NCBI RefSeq assembly: GCF_036250675.1
Contig: NZ_CP109592.1
Span: 6,944,001 to 7,008,000 of the forward strand
Reading direction: 5' to 3'
DNA length: 64,000 bases
DNA from: Streptomyces sp. NBC_01689
Lineage (GTDB): Bacteria; Actinomycetota; Actinomycetes; Streptomycetales; Streptomycetaceae
The notes under the pieces are model-generated. The model saw nothing but the letters and a program-made list of their open reading frames with translations, did not search any database and was not told the origin of the DNA. Numbering within the stretch: position 1 is the first letter of the stretch; every line of letters begins with the position of its first letter. The position numbers and the translations under genes are program-made. Positions 25,384 through 33,659 of this stretch are shown here, one piece after another.

Positions 25384-26397
25384 ATGGGCTTGACGGTCCT
25401 CTATATCGCTTTCGGCATCGTCGCACTGTGGCTCCTCGGTGAGGTCCTGCTGCAGTACAAGGCGCGGCTGCGCTACCGGCTGCTCGCCTTCGTCGGCTTC
25501 GCCGGTGTGGTCCTCGGTGTGCTGATCCCGTCGGTGATCGTCGTCGGGCTGGGCGCGGCCGCCTTCGCGGTCGGCCAGACGTACGTCACGCTGTCGTTCC
25601 GTCGCGGCTTCGCGGCCGGCTGGGCGGTGGGCAACCGCCAGGCGGCCGACAGGGACCCGGACCAGGAACCGGCCAAGGGCTCGGGCCGGAGCAAGCGCCG
25701 CAGGGGCGAGCCGGACCGCGTGGACCCGGCCCTGGAGGGCTCGGACCCGGAGGCGGAGCAGGAGGCCACCGAGGGCGCGCGGTATCCGCAGGGCGAGGAC
25801 GACTTCACCCGCGACGACGACGTCTTCACGCCCGCGCACTCCGACCGGTTCATGCCGACCGGCTCCGGCGACCTCACGGCGACCGGCAGCACCGCCGTGT
25901 ACGAGCCGCAGCCCCTCCCGGACGACACCGGCTCGTACGGCGTCTACAGCGACGCGGCCTACGCGGCCGCCGCCGGGCAGCCCGACCAGGCCTACGCCGC
26001 CGCGCCCTCCCAGGACCAGCAGGCGTACGCGTACGACGGCTACTCCGGCTACGACCAGCAGCAGTACGGCTACGACAACGGCCAGCAGCAGTACCCGGCC
26101 TACTCCGACCCGTACATCGGCACGCAGACGTACAGCGGCGCCGCGTACGACATGACGTACGGCGGCGGTGACCAGCAGTACACGCAGCAGGGCTACGGCC
26201 AGGACCAGTACGGCACCGGCGGCTACGGTGCCGAGACCCCGGCGGGCGGCGTCTGGGTCCCCCAGCAGCGCGGCACGGAAGGCCAGTACGGCGGCGAGCT
26301 CCCGCCCGAGCAGCAGTATCCGTACCAGGACAACGGCCAGGGCAACGGGAACGCCAACGGGAACGGCGCCGGGTTCGACGAGCAGTACCGGTACTGA
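25384..26397 (+). CDS. Membrane-anchored protein with long Gln/Tyr-rich disordered tail
   Basis: A 337-residue protein. Two N-terminal membrane segments (about residues 3-22 and 35-60) are followed by a basic patch (SGRSKRRRG near residue 100), an acidic linker, then about 170 residues of low complexity dominated by Gln, Tyr, Gly and Asp, with repeated units such as QQQYGYDN, QQQYPAYSD and QQGYGQDQYG. This composition is prion-like. The cytoplasmic tail could self-associate or recruit proteins at the membrane. It begins 56 bp after metF with GAGAGG in front of the ATG. I do not recognise a named function. Confidence 0.8.
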   Translation: MGLTVLYIAFGIVALWLLGEVLLQYKARLRYRLLAFVGFAGVVLGVLIPSVIVVGLGAAAFAVGQTYVTLSFRRGFAAGWAVGNRQAADRDPDQEPAKGSGRSKRRRGEPDRVDPALEGSDPEAEQEATEGARYPQGEDDFTRDDDVFTPAHSDRFMPTGSGDLTATGSTAVYEPQPLPDDTGSYGVYSDAAYAAAAGQPDQAYAAAPSQDQQAYAYDGYSGYDQQQYGYDNGQQQYPAYSDPYIGTQTYSGAAYDMTYGGGDQQYTQQGYGQDQYGTGGYGAETPAGGVWVPQQRGTEGQYGGELPPEQQYPYQDNGQGNGNANGNGAGFDEQYRY

Positions 26398-26438
26398 CCC
26401 GGCCCTCCTCAGTGGCGGGAGCGCTCCGGAAGCGTGAA

Positions 26439-26459
26439 GGGGCCGTCCTGGACGGCCCC
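26439..26459. terminator. Bidirectional hairpin
   Basis: GGGGCCGTCC and GGACGGCCCC (10 bp arms, one-base centre) sit between converging stops at 26397 and 26489. It serves both the Gln/Tyr-rich gene and the desaturase-like gene. Confidence 0.65.
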
Positions 26460-26488
26460 GGGGGACGAGATCAGCGGGGCCCGCGCGG

Positions 26489-28012
26489 TCACTGCGAGCC
26501 CCGGAACTCCGGCCCCTCCACGATCAGCCCGGCGACCAGCGCGCCCGACATCCCCGCGTGCGGAAGGCCGCCGCCGGGATGCGTCCAGCCCCCGACCGAG
26601 AAGAGCCCCGGCACACGGGTGCCGTTCGACGGGTGCAGCAGCCGGCCGGACGCCGCCGCGAGCGCCGGTGCGGGCACCGCGCCCCCCTCGGCGCCCGTCG
26701 CCTCCGCGATGTCGGCCGGGGTGCGGACCTCGTGCCAGAGCAGGCGTTCGCGTACGTCCGGCACAGCACGGCGGGTGGCGTCGAGCACCCGCTCCACGTC
26801 CGTCCCCGACACCCGCAGACCCGCGGGCACCGTGACCGTCACGGTGACCGCCTCGTGCTCCGGGCCGGGCACGGAACCCGGGTCGTCCGGACGCGTGACC
26901 GTCACCGTGGGCGCGGCGGGGAGTCCGGACCGGCCGCCGAAGAGCCGCTCCAGCTCCTCCGCGCGGTCGGCCGTGTGCACCACCGTCCGGTGCGCCACCC
27001 CCGCCGGGCGCCCGCCGCGCAGCGCCAGCAGCAGGGTCAGCCGGCTCGCCGCGCCCCGCTGCGGAGCGGGCTCGTCGCCGCCGTGCGGCGGCGTCCCGGC
27101 GAGGAGGCGCTCCAGCATCCCGGGCGCGACACCGGCGACCACGAAGTCCGCGTCCTCGACCGCGGTCGTCGCCGCGCCGGACGCCGGCGAGGGGTCCTCG
27201 CCGAGCTCGACGCCCACCGCCCGCCCGTCCTTCTCCACGATCCGCCGGACCGCCGTCCCGAAGCGGAACTCCACCTTGCGGGCCAGGCACCGTTCGTACA
27301 TCGCGCGTGCCAGCTCCCGCATTCCTCCGCGCACGTACCAGGTGCCGAAGGCGTGCTCCATGTACGGAAGCACCGCCGCGCTCGCCGGCGCGACGCGCGG
27401 GTCGAGCCCGTACGCGAGGGCGTGGCTCTCCAGGAGGGCGGCGAGGCGCGGGTCGCGCAGCTCCCACGCGCCGACCTCGGCGAGGGTGCCGGCCCTGCGG
27501 GTGCCCAGCAGTCTTCGCCGCGGCACGGCGGGATAGGGCTCACGGTCGGCCAGCACCCGCCAGTTCGGCCACAACGGCTCCTCCAGGAGGGGGCGCCGCG
27601 TCCGGTCCCAGGCCTCCCGGGCCCGCACCAGGAAGTCGCCCCAGCGCTCGCCCGCGTCCGCCCCGAGCGCGTGGTCGAGGGCGGCGACGACACCCGCGCG
27701 GGAGGCGTTGGGCAGCGAGACCTCGGTGCCGTCCGCGAAGACGTGGTGCGCGGACGGGTCGACCTGGACCAGGTCGACACACGCCTCCAGCGGCTCCCTG
27801 CCGGTCTTGACGAACAGATCGCGCAGGACGGCGGGCACCCGCAGCAGACCGGGGCCCGTGTCGAAGGCGAAACCGTCGCGCTCGAAGCGGCCCAGCGCTC
27901 CGCCGTACGTCGACGCGCGCTCGTACACCACCACCCGGTGACCCGCGACGGCCAGCCGGGCGGCGGCCGCCATCGCGCCCGTCCCGGCGCCGATCACCGC
28001 GATCCGTCCCAT
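26489..28012 (-). CDS. Phytoene desaturase-like FAD oxidoreductase
   Basis: A 507-residue flavoprotein of the carotenoid desaturase / amine oxidase fold. The N-terminal FAD motif is IGAGTGAMAAAARLA followed by VVVYERASTYGG (residues 5-35). The C terminus has the second FAD block LFSVGGWTHPGGGLPHAGMSG. The central region is variable, and no squalene or carotenoid synthase lies beside it, so the substrate is unclear; it may be a carotenoid, another prenyl lipid or a retinol-type molecule. The ATG at 28012 lacks a strong binding site. It is followed downstream by a shared hairpin and preceded by the DUF4126 gene 54 bp upstream on the same strand. Confidence 0.83.
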   Translation of the reverse strand: MGRIAVIGAGTGAMAAAARLAVAGHRVVVYERASTYGGALGRFERDGFAFDTGPGLLRVPAVLRDLFVKTGREPLEACVDLVQVDPSAHHVFADGTEVSLPNASRAGVVAALDHALGADAGERWGDFLVRAREAWDRTRRPLLEEPLWPNWRVLADREPYPAVPRRRLLGTRRAGTLAEVGAWELRDPRLAALLESHALAYGLDPRVAPASAAVLPYMEHAFGTWYVRGGMRELARAMYERCLARKVEFRFGTAVRRIVEKDGRAVGVELGEDPSPASGAATTAVEDADFVVAGVAPGMLERLLAGTPPHGGDEPAPQRGAASRLTLLLALRGGRPAGVAHRTVVHTADRAEELERLFGGRSGLPAAPTVTVTRPDDPGSVPGPEHEAVTVTVTVPAGLRVSGTDVERVLDATRRAVPDVRERLLWHEVRTPADIAEATGAEGGAVPAPALAAASGRLLHPSNGTRVPGLFSVGGWTHPGGGLPHAGMSGALVAGLIVEGPEFRGSQ

Positions 28013-28066
28013 GCCGCGACTTTATCGGCCACCACCGACAGGCCCGGCCGGGGGCCTCTCGTGAGG

Positions 28067-28723
28067 TCAGCCGGGTGGCGGGCCGACGTGTGCGGCGAGC
28101 CGTCGCTCCTCCCGGCGCTGGGCCCTGCGGCGCAGGAACCGCCGGATCCGGGATACCAGGAAGACGAGGGTCAGCAGCCCCGCGAGCAGGAGTACGGCGG
28201 CGACGACCGCCGCGGCCACGGGGTGGAACATCGCGAACGTCAGGATCCCGGCGACCCCGAGGTCCTCCGCGAGACTCATCCCGACGTTGGTGAACGGCTC
28301 GGGGGAGGTGTTGATCGCCATCCGGGTCCCGGCCTTGACCGCGTGGCTGGCCAGCGCGGTGGACCCGCCGATCGCGCCCGCCGCCAGATCGGGGAGCGAC
28401 CCGCTGTGCCCCGCGAGCAGCGCACCGACCACGGCCCCCGCCACCGGCCGGATCACGGTGTGCACCGAGTCCCACACGGTGTCCACGTAGGGGATCTTGT
28501 CGGCGACCGCCTCGCACAGGAAGAGGACGCCCGCCGCGATGAGGACGTCGGGGCGCTGCAGGGCGGCGGGGACGTCGTCGCTCAGGCCGGTCGCGCCGAA
28601 GACGCCGAGCAGCAGCACCACCGCGTACGCGTTGATGCCGCTGGCCCAGCCGCTGGTGAAGACCAGGGGGAGTACGGACACGGCAGCGATCGTAACCAGT
28701 CGACGGCAGTCCGTCCTGGGCAT
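28067..28723 (-). CDS. DUF4126 membrane protein
   Basis: A 218-residue integral membrane protein with about five hydrophobic segments (roughly residues 10-45, 58-72, 90-105, 112-130 and 165-195). The first holds GWASGINAYAVVLLLG, typical of DUF4126. The C-terminal tail is strongly basic (RIRRFLRRRAQRREERR) and should face the cytoplasm. Start ATG 28723 is used; a GTG 14 codons later (SVLPLVF) is equally plausible since neither has a clear binding site. It may share a transcript with the desaturase-like gene. Function unknown. Confidence 0.78.
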   Translation of the reverse strand: MPRTDCRRLVTIAAVSVLPLVFTSGWASGINAYAVVLLLGVFGATGLSDDVPAALQRPDVLIAAGVLFLCEAVADKIPYVDTVWDSVHTVIRPVAGAVVGALLAGHSGSLPDLAAGAIGGSTALASHAVKAGTRMAINTSPEPFTNVGMSLAEDLGVAGILTFAMFHPVAAAVVAAVLLLAGLLTLVFLVSRIRRFLRRRAQRREERRLAAHVGPPPG

Positions 28724-29076
28724 GAGCGCCCACGGGTAGGTATCCGTACCCGGTGACGGGGATGAGTACCCGCGCGGATGGGGCCCGGCCCCCGGGAACG
28801 GGAGAGTGGGGGCACGGAAGGGGGCGCGGCTCCGGTACCGCCGGCACGGGGCGGCGGAACGGTTCCCGCGCCCTTGGCCGCTCCTTCCGCCGGCCCGGTC
28901 GGCGGAAGTGAGGCACGGGGGACCCGGGGGACGACCGGACGGGCCCCGACGGGGAACACGGGGGAGTACGGCGAGTGCGCCGGTCCGAAGGGTCCGCGGG
29001 GGACGTGGCCGCCTCGGACCGGCGCTCTCGCGCGGATCCGTCCGCGACGGCCCGCGACCCCCGCGCGCAGGACGTC
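28724..29076. other. Non-coding gap, very GC-rich
   Basis: This 353-bp stretch between two minus-strand genes holds G-runs and a TGAGTACCC half-site at about 28763. It must contain the DUF4126 promoter. I see no ORF with a domain, no RNA and no clear terminator. Confidence 0.5.
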
Positions 29077-29700
29077 CTAGCTGCCGCTCACCCGTCCCTG
29101 GAGCAGCCGTGAGAGGGCCGCGTGGACGTCGTCCAGGGACCGTTCGGGCTGGAAGGCCTGCCAGTCCAGGGCGGCCACCAGGACCATGCCGACCAGAGCG
29201 GCCGCGGTCAGCGGGATGTCGATCTCGTCGCTGAGCTCACCGCCCGCGACCCCCGCGCGCAGCACGTCCTCGACGACCGCGACGGCCTCCCGCCGGACCA
29301 CCATGAGCGTGGACTGCCAGGCCCGGTTGGTGCGCCAGACCTCGGCCACGTACAGCTGGGTGAAGGCCGGATAGCGGTCCATGAAGACGAGCCCGGCCCG
29401 GATCATCGCGTCCAGGGCGTCGACCCTCGTGCCGCCCTCGCGGCCGGTCCGTTCCGCGGCCTCGCGCAGGGAGGCGGTGAGGAGTCCCACGCCGTGCCGC
29501 AGCAGTTCCTCGAAGAGGACGGCCTTGCTGGCGAAGTTGTAGTAGACGGTGCCCTTGGCGACCCCGGCGCGTTCTGCGATCTCGTCCACGGTGGTGGCGG
29601 AGAAGCCCTGTTCCGCGATGAGGGTGACGGCCGCTTCGTAGAGCTTCTGCCGGGTGACCTCGCGGCGGCCGCCGCCTGCCGTGGTGCTGCTGCTTTCCAT
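29077..29700 (-). CDS. TetR family transcriptional regulator
   Basis: A 207-residue repressor. The DNA-binding domain (residues 14-60) reads VTRQKLYEAAVTLIAEQGF then TTVDEIAERAGVAKGTVYYNF, a textbook TetR helix-turn-helix. The C-terminal ligand domain is helical and non-specific. The ATG at 29700 lies 11 bp after the permease stop, so it is the last gene of the ABC-permease-regulator transcript. A palindrome upstream of the first gene (32677-32690) is its likely operator, which implies autoregulation. Ligand unknown. Confidence 0.9.
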   Translation of the reverse strand: MESSSTTAGGGRREVTRQKLYEAAVTLIAEQGFSATTVDEIAERAGVAKGTVYYNFASKAVLFEELLRHGVGLLTASLREAAERTGREGGTRVDALDAMIRAGLVFMDRYPAFTQLYVAEVWRTNRAWQSTLMVVRREAVAVVEDVLRAGVAGGELSDEIDIPLTAAALVGMVLVAALDWQAFQPERSLDDVHAALSRLLQGRVSGS

Positions 29701-29711
29701 GGTCCTGATTG

Positions 29712-31796
29712 TCACAGGCTCAGCTCCGGGTGAAGACGGTCCAGGGTCCACACCTGCCTGCCGCGCGCCGACAGGGCGGTGAGCGCGAGGGCGCCCGCGG
29801 TGAACGCCGCGAGGACGGCGCACGCCTGCCAGACGGGTCCCAGGCCGCCCCCGGTGATCAGTCTGCGCAGGGCCTCGACCACGTAGCTCATCGGCAGGAA
29901 GGGGTGGATCGCGTTGAAGAAACGCGGACTCGTCTGGACGGGGTAGGTGCCGCCGGCCGACGTCAGCTGGAGCATCAGCAGGGCGAGCACCAGGATCCGC
30001 CCGGCCGCTCCGAAGCGGGCGTTCAGCCACTGGACGACGGCCGCGAAGCACGCCGTCACCAGACACAGGAAGCCGACCGTCCCGGCCGCGCGCGCCATCT
30101 CCAGGCCGATCGCCCAGTGCAGCACGGACATCAGGGCCACCGTCTGCAGCACTCCGAGGACGGCCACCGGCAGCCAGCCCGCCAGGGCGATGCGCCAGGC
30201 GGAGGCGCCGACGGCCAGGGCGCGCCGGTTGAGCGGCGGGATCAGCATGTAGGCGACCATCGCGCCCACCCACAGCGACAGCGGGATGAAGTACGGGGCG
30301 AAACCGGTGCCGTAGTTGGGTGCCTTGTGCAGGTCCTCGGAGGCGAGCCGGACCGGGTCGGCCATGACGTGGGTGCGCCGGTCGCGGTCCTGCCGGTCGT
30401 AGTCGGGGATCCGGCCGGCGCCGTCGTGCAGCCCGCCCGCCAGTTTCCCGGAGCCGCCGACGAGCCGGTGGATCCCTCCGTCGAGGTCGCTCGCGCCCGT
30501 CGCCAGCCGGCCGACGCCCGTGTCGAGGTCCGCCGCTCCGGTCCTGGCCGTGCCGAGTCCGGTGTGCAGCTTCGCGGCACCCGCGGCGACCTTCGCGGCT
30601 CCGGAGTCCAGCTCGTTGATCTTGGAGACGGCGTCGTCGAGGTCCTCGGAGAGGTGCGGTGAGCGCTTCGCGAGCGCGCGGGCCTGCTTCTCCAGCGTTC
30701 CCAGGTTCCGGTCGAGGGTGTCGAGGTCACCGCCCTGGTCGTCGACGAGCGTGTCGAGGTCGCCGGCGACCGAGGCCACGTCCGCGGCGGCCTGCCGTGC
30801 CTTCTTGAGGTCGGGGCAGGCGGGGTCGGGGACCGGGAGGGTCTCGCACCGTGCCCGGTAGACACCGTTCAGCACGGTGGAGGCGGTACGGGCGCCCTTG
30901 GCGGCGGCCGGAGCCGCCTCCACCAGGCCCGCGAGGTTGTGGCGGACCGCCGAGGCCGAGTCGGCGACGAGACGGGCCGTGTCGCCGATCGACTTCTCGT
31001 TGGCCTTCAGGAAGGGGCCCGCCTCGTCCGCGGCGCCGTTGACCCTGGTGGCCAGTTTCCGGGTGCCGTCCGCGACCTGCCGGGAACCGTCCTCCAGGTC
31101 GCCCGCTCCCTTGTCGAGCCGCTTCAGGCCCGCGGAGAGCTTCCCGCTGCCCTTCCCGGCTTCCTCCAGGCCGTCCGCGAGGTCCTTGGAGCCCGTCTTG
31201 GCCTTGCCGATACCGCCCTTGAGCCGGTCGGCCCCCTCGGCGGCCTTCTCGGTCTCCCCGTGGATGTCGGAGAACGAGATGAAGATCTTGTCGAGGAACG
31301 ATCTCGACGCCTTCGTGGAGGCCGCGGTGCGCACCTCGCTGAAGACGGTGCGCGAGATCTGTCCGACGATGTAGTTGTTCGCGTCGTTGGTCCGCACCTG
31401 GAGCGCGCCGGTCTCCGGCGTGTCCCCCGAGCTGGAGGCGATCCTGCGGCTGAAGTCGGACGGCATGGTCAGCGACAGGTAGTACGTGCCGTTCTCGACG
31501 CCCTTACGGGCCTCGGCGGCGCTCACCTCGTGCCACTCGAAGGTGTCGCTGTCGCGCAGCCCCTCGGTGATGTCGTCGCCCGCCCGGATCCTGGCGCCCC
31601 CGGCCGTCGCTCCCCGGTCGTCGTTGACGAGCGCCACGGGGATGCGGTCGAGACGGCCGTACGGGTCCCAGAAGGACCACAGGTAGAGGGCGCCGTAGAG
31701 CAGGGGCAGCAGAAGCAGCGCCGCGAGCGCGGCGCGCGGGAGCCGCCCGCGGCCGAACCGCCTGAGCTCAAGGACGGCCAGTCTCGGCGAGCGCAT
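29712..31796 (-). CDS. YhgE/Pip-family membrane protein (ABC-2-like permease)
   Basis: A 694-residue membrane protein. One N-terminal membrane segment (LAALLLLPLLYGALYLW) leads to a large external region, residues 50-440, made of helical repeats with Gly-Leu spacing (KDLADGLEEAGKGSGKLSAG and similar). Five or six membrane segments follow in the last 230 residues. YhgE/Pip proteins act in phage infection and in export or ESX-type surface processes; here an ATP-binding partner suggests transport. The ATG has GAAGGAGG six bases upstream and overlaps the ABC gene by 29 bp. Confidence 0.88.
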   Translation of the reverse strand: MRSPRLAVLELRRFGRGRLPRAALAALLLLPLLYGALYLWSFWDPYGRLDRIPVALVNDDRGATAGGARIRAGDDITEGLRDSDTFEWHEVSAAEARKGVENGTYYLSLTMPSDFSRRIASSSGDTPETGALQVRTNDANNYIVGQISRTVFSEVRTAASTKASRSFLDKIFISFSDIHGETEKAAEGADRLKGGIGKAKTGSKDLADGLEEAGKGSGKLSAGLKRLDKGAGDLEDGSRQVADGTRKLATRVNGAADEAGPFLKANEKSIGDTARLVADSASAVRHNLAGLVEAAPAAAKGARTASTVLNGVYRARCETLPVPDPACPDLKKARQAAADVASVAGDLDTLVDDQGGDLDTLDRNLGTLEKQARALAKRSPHLSEDLDDAVSKINELDSGAAKVAAGAAKLHTGLGTARTGAADLDTGVGRLATGASDLDGGIHRLVGGSGKLAGGLHDGAGRIPDYDRQDRDRRTHVMADPVRLASEDLHKAPNYGTGFAPYFIPLSLWVGAMVAYMLIPPLNRRALAVGASAWRIALAGWLPVAVLGVLQTVALMSVLHWAIGLEMARAAGTVGFLCLVTACFAAVVQWLNARFGAAGRILVLALLMLQLTSAGGTYPVQTSPRFFNAIHPFLPMSYVVEALRRLITGGGLGPVWQACAVLAAFTAGALALTALSARGRQVWTLDRLHPELSL

Positions 31797-32649
31797 CGGC
31801 CGCCTCCTTCTCGTCGGTCGCGTGGGGTTCGTCGGTCGCGTCGGTCTTGCCGATCTCGTCGGTCTGGTCGGGTTCGTCGGTCGCGTCGGGTTCGTCGGTC
31901 CGGTGGGAGACATCGGCCCGGCCGGGACCGGCGTCCGTTCCGGTGGGCGTCCCGGCCGGGCCCGTGGACACGGTGACGGCCCCCTCGGGGGCTTCGCTGC
32001 ACACCGCGAGGACGGTGGTGCCGGATGCGGCGATCGACGCCAACAGGGCCCACACCTCGGCCCGTTCCGCGTCCGACAGCTTGAGGTCGGTGTCGTCGAC
32101 GCCGAGCACCCCGGGCCGGCCGACCAGGGCCAGGGCGACGGACAGCCGCAGGCGCTCCAGGCGCTCCAGGTCACGTACGGCGGTGCGGGCTCCCTTGGGC
32201 AGGGCTTCCCGGTCCAGCCCGGCGGCGGTCAGCGCGTCGTCGATCCGCCGTTCCGCCGCGGCGGCCCGCTCGGCCCCCGGACGCCACAGCCCCCGCAGCG
32301 GACCCCCGAACCGCCTTTGCAGCAGCGCCCGTTCGAGCAGGTGCTCGCCGACGGTCAGGGCCGGATCCAGGTCGGTGACGCCGGGGACGTGGGCGAGGGC
32401 GCTCACCCGCCGCACCGCCGCCATCTGCTTCGGCAGGGCCGAGCCGCCGACGACGGCGCTCCCCTCGGTGGGCCGCATCCGGCCCGTGAGGGTGAGCAGC
32501 AGGCACGTCCGGCCGGAGCCGGACGGACCCTCCACCGCGATCAGCGAACCGGGCTCCGCGGTCACCCCCACCCCGCGGAACGCCCAGCCGCGGGGCCCCC
32601 GCACCCCGAGCTCCCTGGCCGTGACACCGAGTCCGTGCGGACCGTCCAC
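31768..32649 (-). CDS. Degenerate ABC transporter ATP-binding protein with repeat tail
   Basis: A 293-residue ATPase domain. Walker A is intact (EGPSGSGRT, near residue 40). The ABC signature LSGGQ is missing; the matching place reads DLERLERLRLS. Walker B is VLGVDDTD with Asp where the catalytic Glu is normal. The last 65 residues are a Thr/Asp/Glu-rich tail with repeats such as DEPDATDEPDQTDE. It should pair with the YhgE-like permease, whose start it overlaps. Hydrolysis may be slow or absent, so it may act more as a switch or anchor. Start GTG 32649. Confidence 0.8.
   Translation of the reverse strand: MDGPHGLGVTARELGVRGPRGWAFRGVGVTAEPGSLIAVEGPSGSGRTCLLLTLTGRMRPTEGSAVVGGSALPKQMAAVRRVSALAHVPGVTDLDPALTVGEHLLERALLQRRFGGPLRGLWRPGAERAAAAERRIDDALTAAGLDREALPKGARTAVRDLERLERLRLSVALALVGRPGVLGVDDTDLKLSDAERAEVWALLASIAASGTTVLAVCSEAPEGAVTVSTGPAGTPTGTDAGPGRADVSHRTDEPDATDEPDQTDEIGKTDATDEPHATDEKEAADALAETGRP
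31807..31905. repeat. Imperfect tandem repeat coding the ABC protein's acidic tail
   Basis: Repeats of TTCGTCGGTCGCGTCGG and shorter variants run through this stretch on the plus strand. On the coding strand they give the Asp/Glu/Thr tail. Such repeats expand and contract easily between strains. Confidence 0.6.
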
Positions 32650-32676
32650 AGCGTCCCCATCCCCTGAACATTTTGA

Positions 32677-32690
32677 ACTGACTGGTCAGT
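32677..32690. promoter_or_regulatory. TetR-type operator upstream of the ABC operon
   Basis: ACTGAC-TG-GTCAGT, a palindrome with perfect 6-bp arms, lies 28 bp before the ABC gene start. A TTGCAC element on the minus strand overlaps it. It is the obvious target for the TetR protein coded at the operon's end. Confidence 0.65.
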
Positions 32691-32742
32691 GCAAAAACTA
32701 ACGCGAACCTTCGATCGAAGCAAAGCCGCAGGTCAGAACGGA

Positions 32743-32765
32743 TTGTCAGTGGCATACCGCACGAT
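32743..32765 (+). promoter_or_regulatory. RecA-independent DNA-damage-type promoter (PafBC-like)
   Basis: TTGTCAGTG, eight bases, then CACGAT. The first block matches the mycobacterial RecA-NDp consensus TTGTCRGTG exactly, the spacing is exact, and the second block matches two of three fixed bases of TANNNT. It lies 49 bp before the HEPN gene. Confidence 0.55.
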
Positions 32766-32813
32766 GGGCACATACGGCCACAGTGCCGTCACACAGACGA
32801 CAGGAGGTTCGTC

Positions 32814-33353
32814 ATGGCCACCTCTTCCGCAGCAGCCGCCCACCGGCGCCGCGCCACCGGCCCTGCCCCCTCACTGACCGGCCCGGCGACCGACGTGCAC
32901 CCCGTGCTCCGCCGGACCACGGCCCCGCCCGCCGCCCTCGACCTGCTGGCCCAGGCCCGCGCCGGCCTCGAAGAGGCGGCGGTCCTGGAAACCCCCAACG
33001 ACCGCTACGCGACGGCCCACTTGGCCGCCCTGCGCACCGCCGCCGCCGTCCTCGCGGCACGGGGACGCCCCGAACCCACCGCCCGGCGCCGGGCCCGTAT
33101 CCGCAGCGCCTGGGAGGTACTTCCCGAGATCGCGCCCGAACTGACCGAGTGGAGCGCCCTGTTCGCCTCCGGAGCGGGCCGCCGCGCCCGGGCCGAGGCC
33201 GGCATCCAGGGCGCGGCGGGCACCCGCGACGCCGACGACCTCATACGCGACGTGGCGATGTTCCTGCGCATCGTCGAACGGATGCTCGTCCTGCAGCCCG
33301 TCCTGCCGCAGCCACGGCAGGACGGGGACCGGGAGGTGCCGGACGCGGGCTGA
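32814..33353 (+). CDS. SAV_6107-family HEPN domain protein
   Basis: A 179-residue, largely helical protein. After a 35-residue disordered start comes the HEPN-like core: ALDLLAQARAGLEEAAVLE, then NDRYATAHLAALRTAAAVLAA, then a helix pair ending in LIRDVAMFLRIVERML. The stretch RYATAH fits the R-X4-H pattern of HEPN ribonucleases, although its position early in the domain is unusual. The ATG has AGGAGG seven bases upstream. HEPN domains are small helical units found in RNases and stress systems; this family has no proven activity. A promoter resembling the PafBC damage promoter lies upstream. Confidence 0.82.
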   Translation: MATSSAAAAHRRRATGPAPSLTGPATDVHPVLRRTTAPPAALDLLAQARAGLEEAAVLETPNDRYATAHLAALRTAAAVLAARGRPEPTARRRARIRSAWEVLPEIAPELTEWSALFASGAGRRARAEAGIQGAAGTRDADDLIRDVAMFLRIVERMLVLQPVLPQPRQDGDREVPDAG

Positions 33354-33659
33354 CCGGCCCCTGGCCGACCGGATGTCCGGCCGGGCATCCGGTCGGCCGG
33401 CGGGTGCGTCCCGGTCCGGTGTCCGATCGGCCCCGGGGCGGTCCCGGCGTCCGACGCGGCCCGTGCCCACCACCCGGGTCGGTCACGTGATCCACGTGGT
33501 GATTCACCCCGTGATTCACCCCGTGATCCGGCGCGTGAGACGGAGGATCGGGTACGGCGGCGGAGGCAATAGGGTGGGCAGGCCTGATGCCTCCCGCCGG
33601 GAGGCCCCCCGATCGCTCCGCCCCATCCGAGGCGGTGCCGCGCCGAGGAGTCAACTGCC
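33354..33659. other. Intergenic region with GTGATTCACCCC direct repeats
   Basis: The 306-bp gap holds two full tandem copies of GTGATTCACCCC (33499-33510, 33511-33522) and a third partial copy, flanked by CACGTGATCCACGTG. The next gene starts 135 bp later. The block could bind a regulator. No ORF or RNA is convincing. Confidence 0.55.

Noticed and set aside
28760..28775. TGAGTACCC as a MacR binding site
   Set aside because: Only the left half of TGAGTAC-N2-GTACTCA is present; the right half reads GCGCGG.
31847..32701. A plus-strand ORF over the ABC gene
   Set aside because: Antisense shadow whose apparent repeats come from the tandem DNA coding the ABC protein tail.
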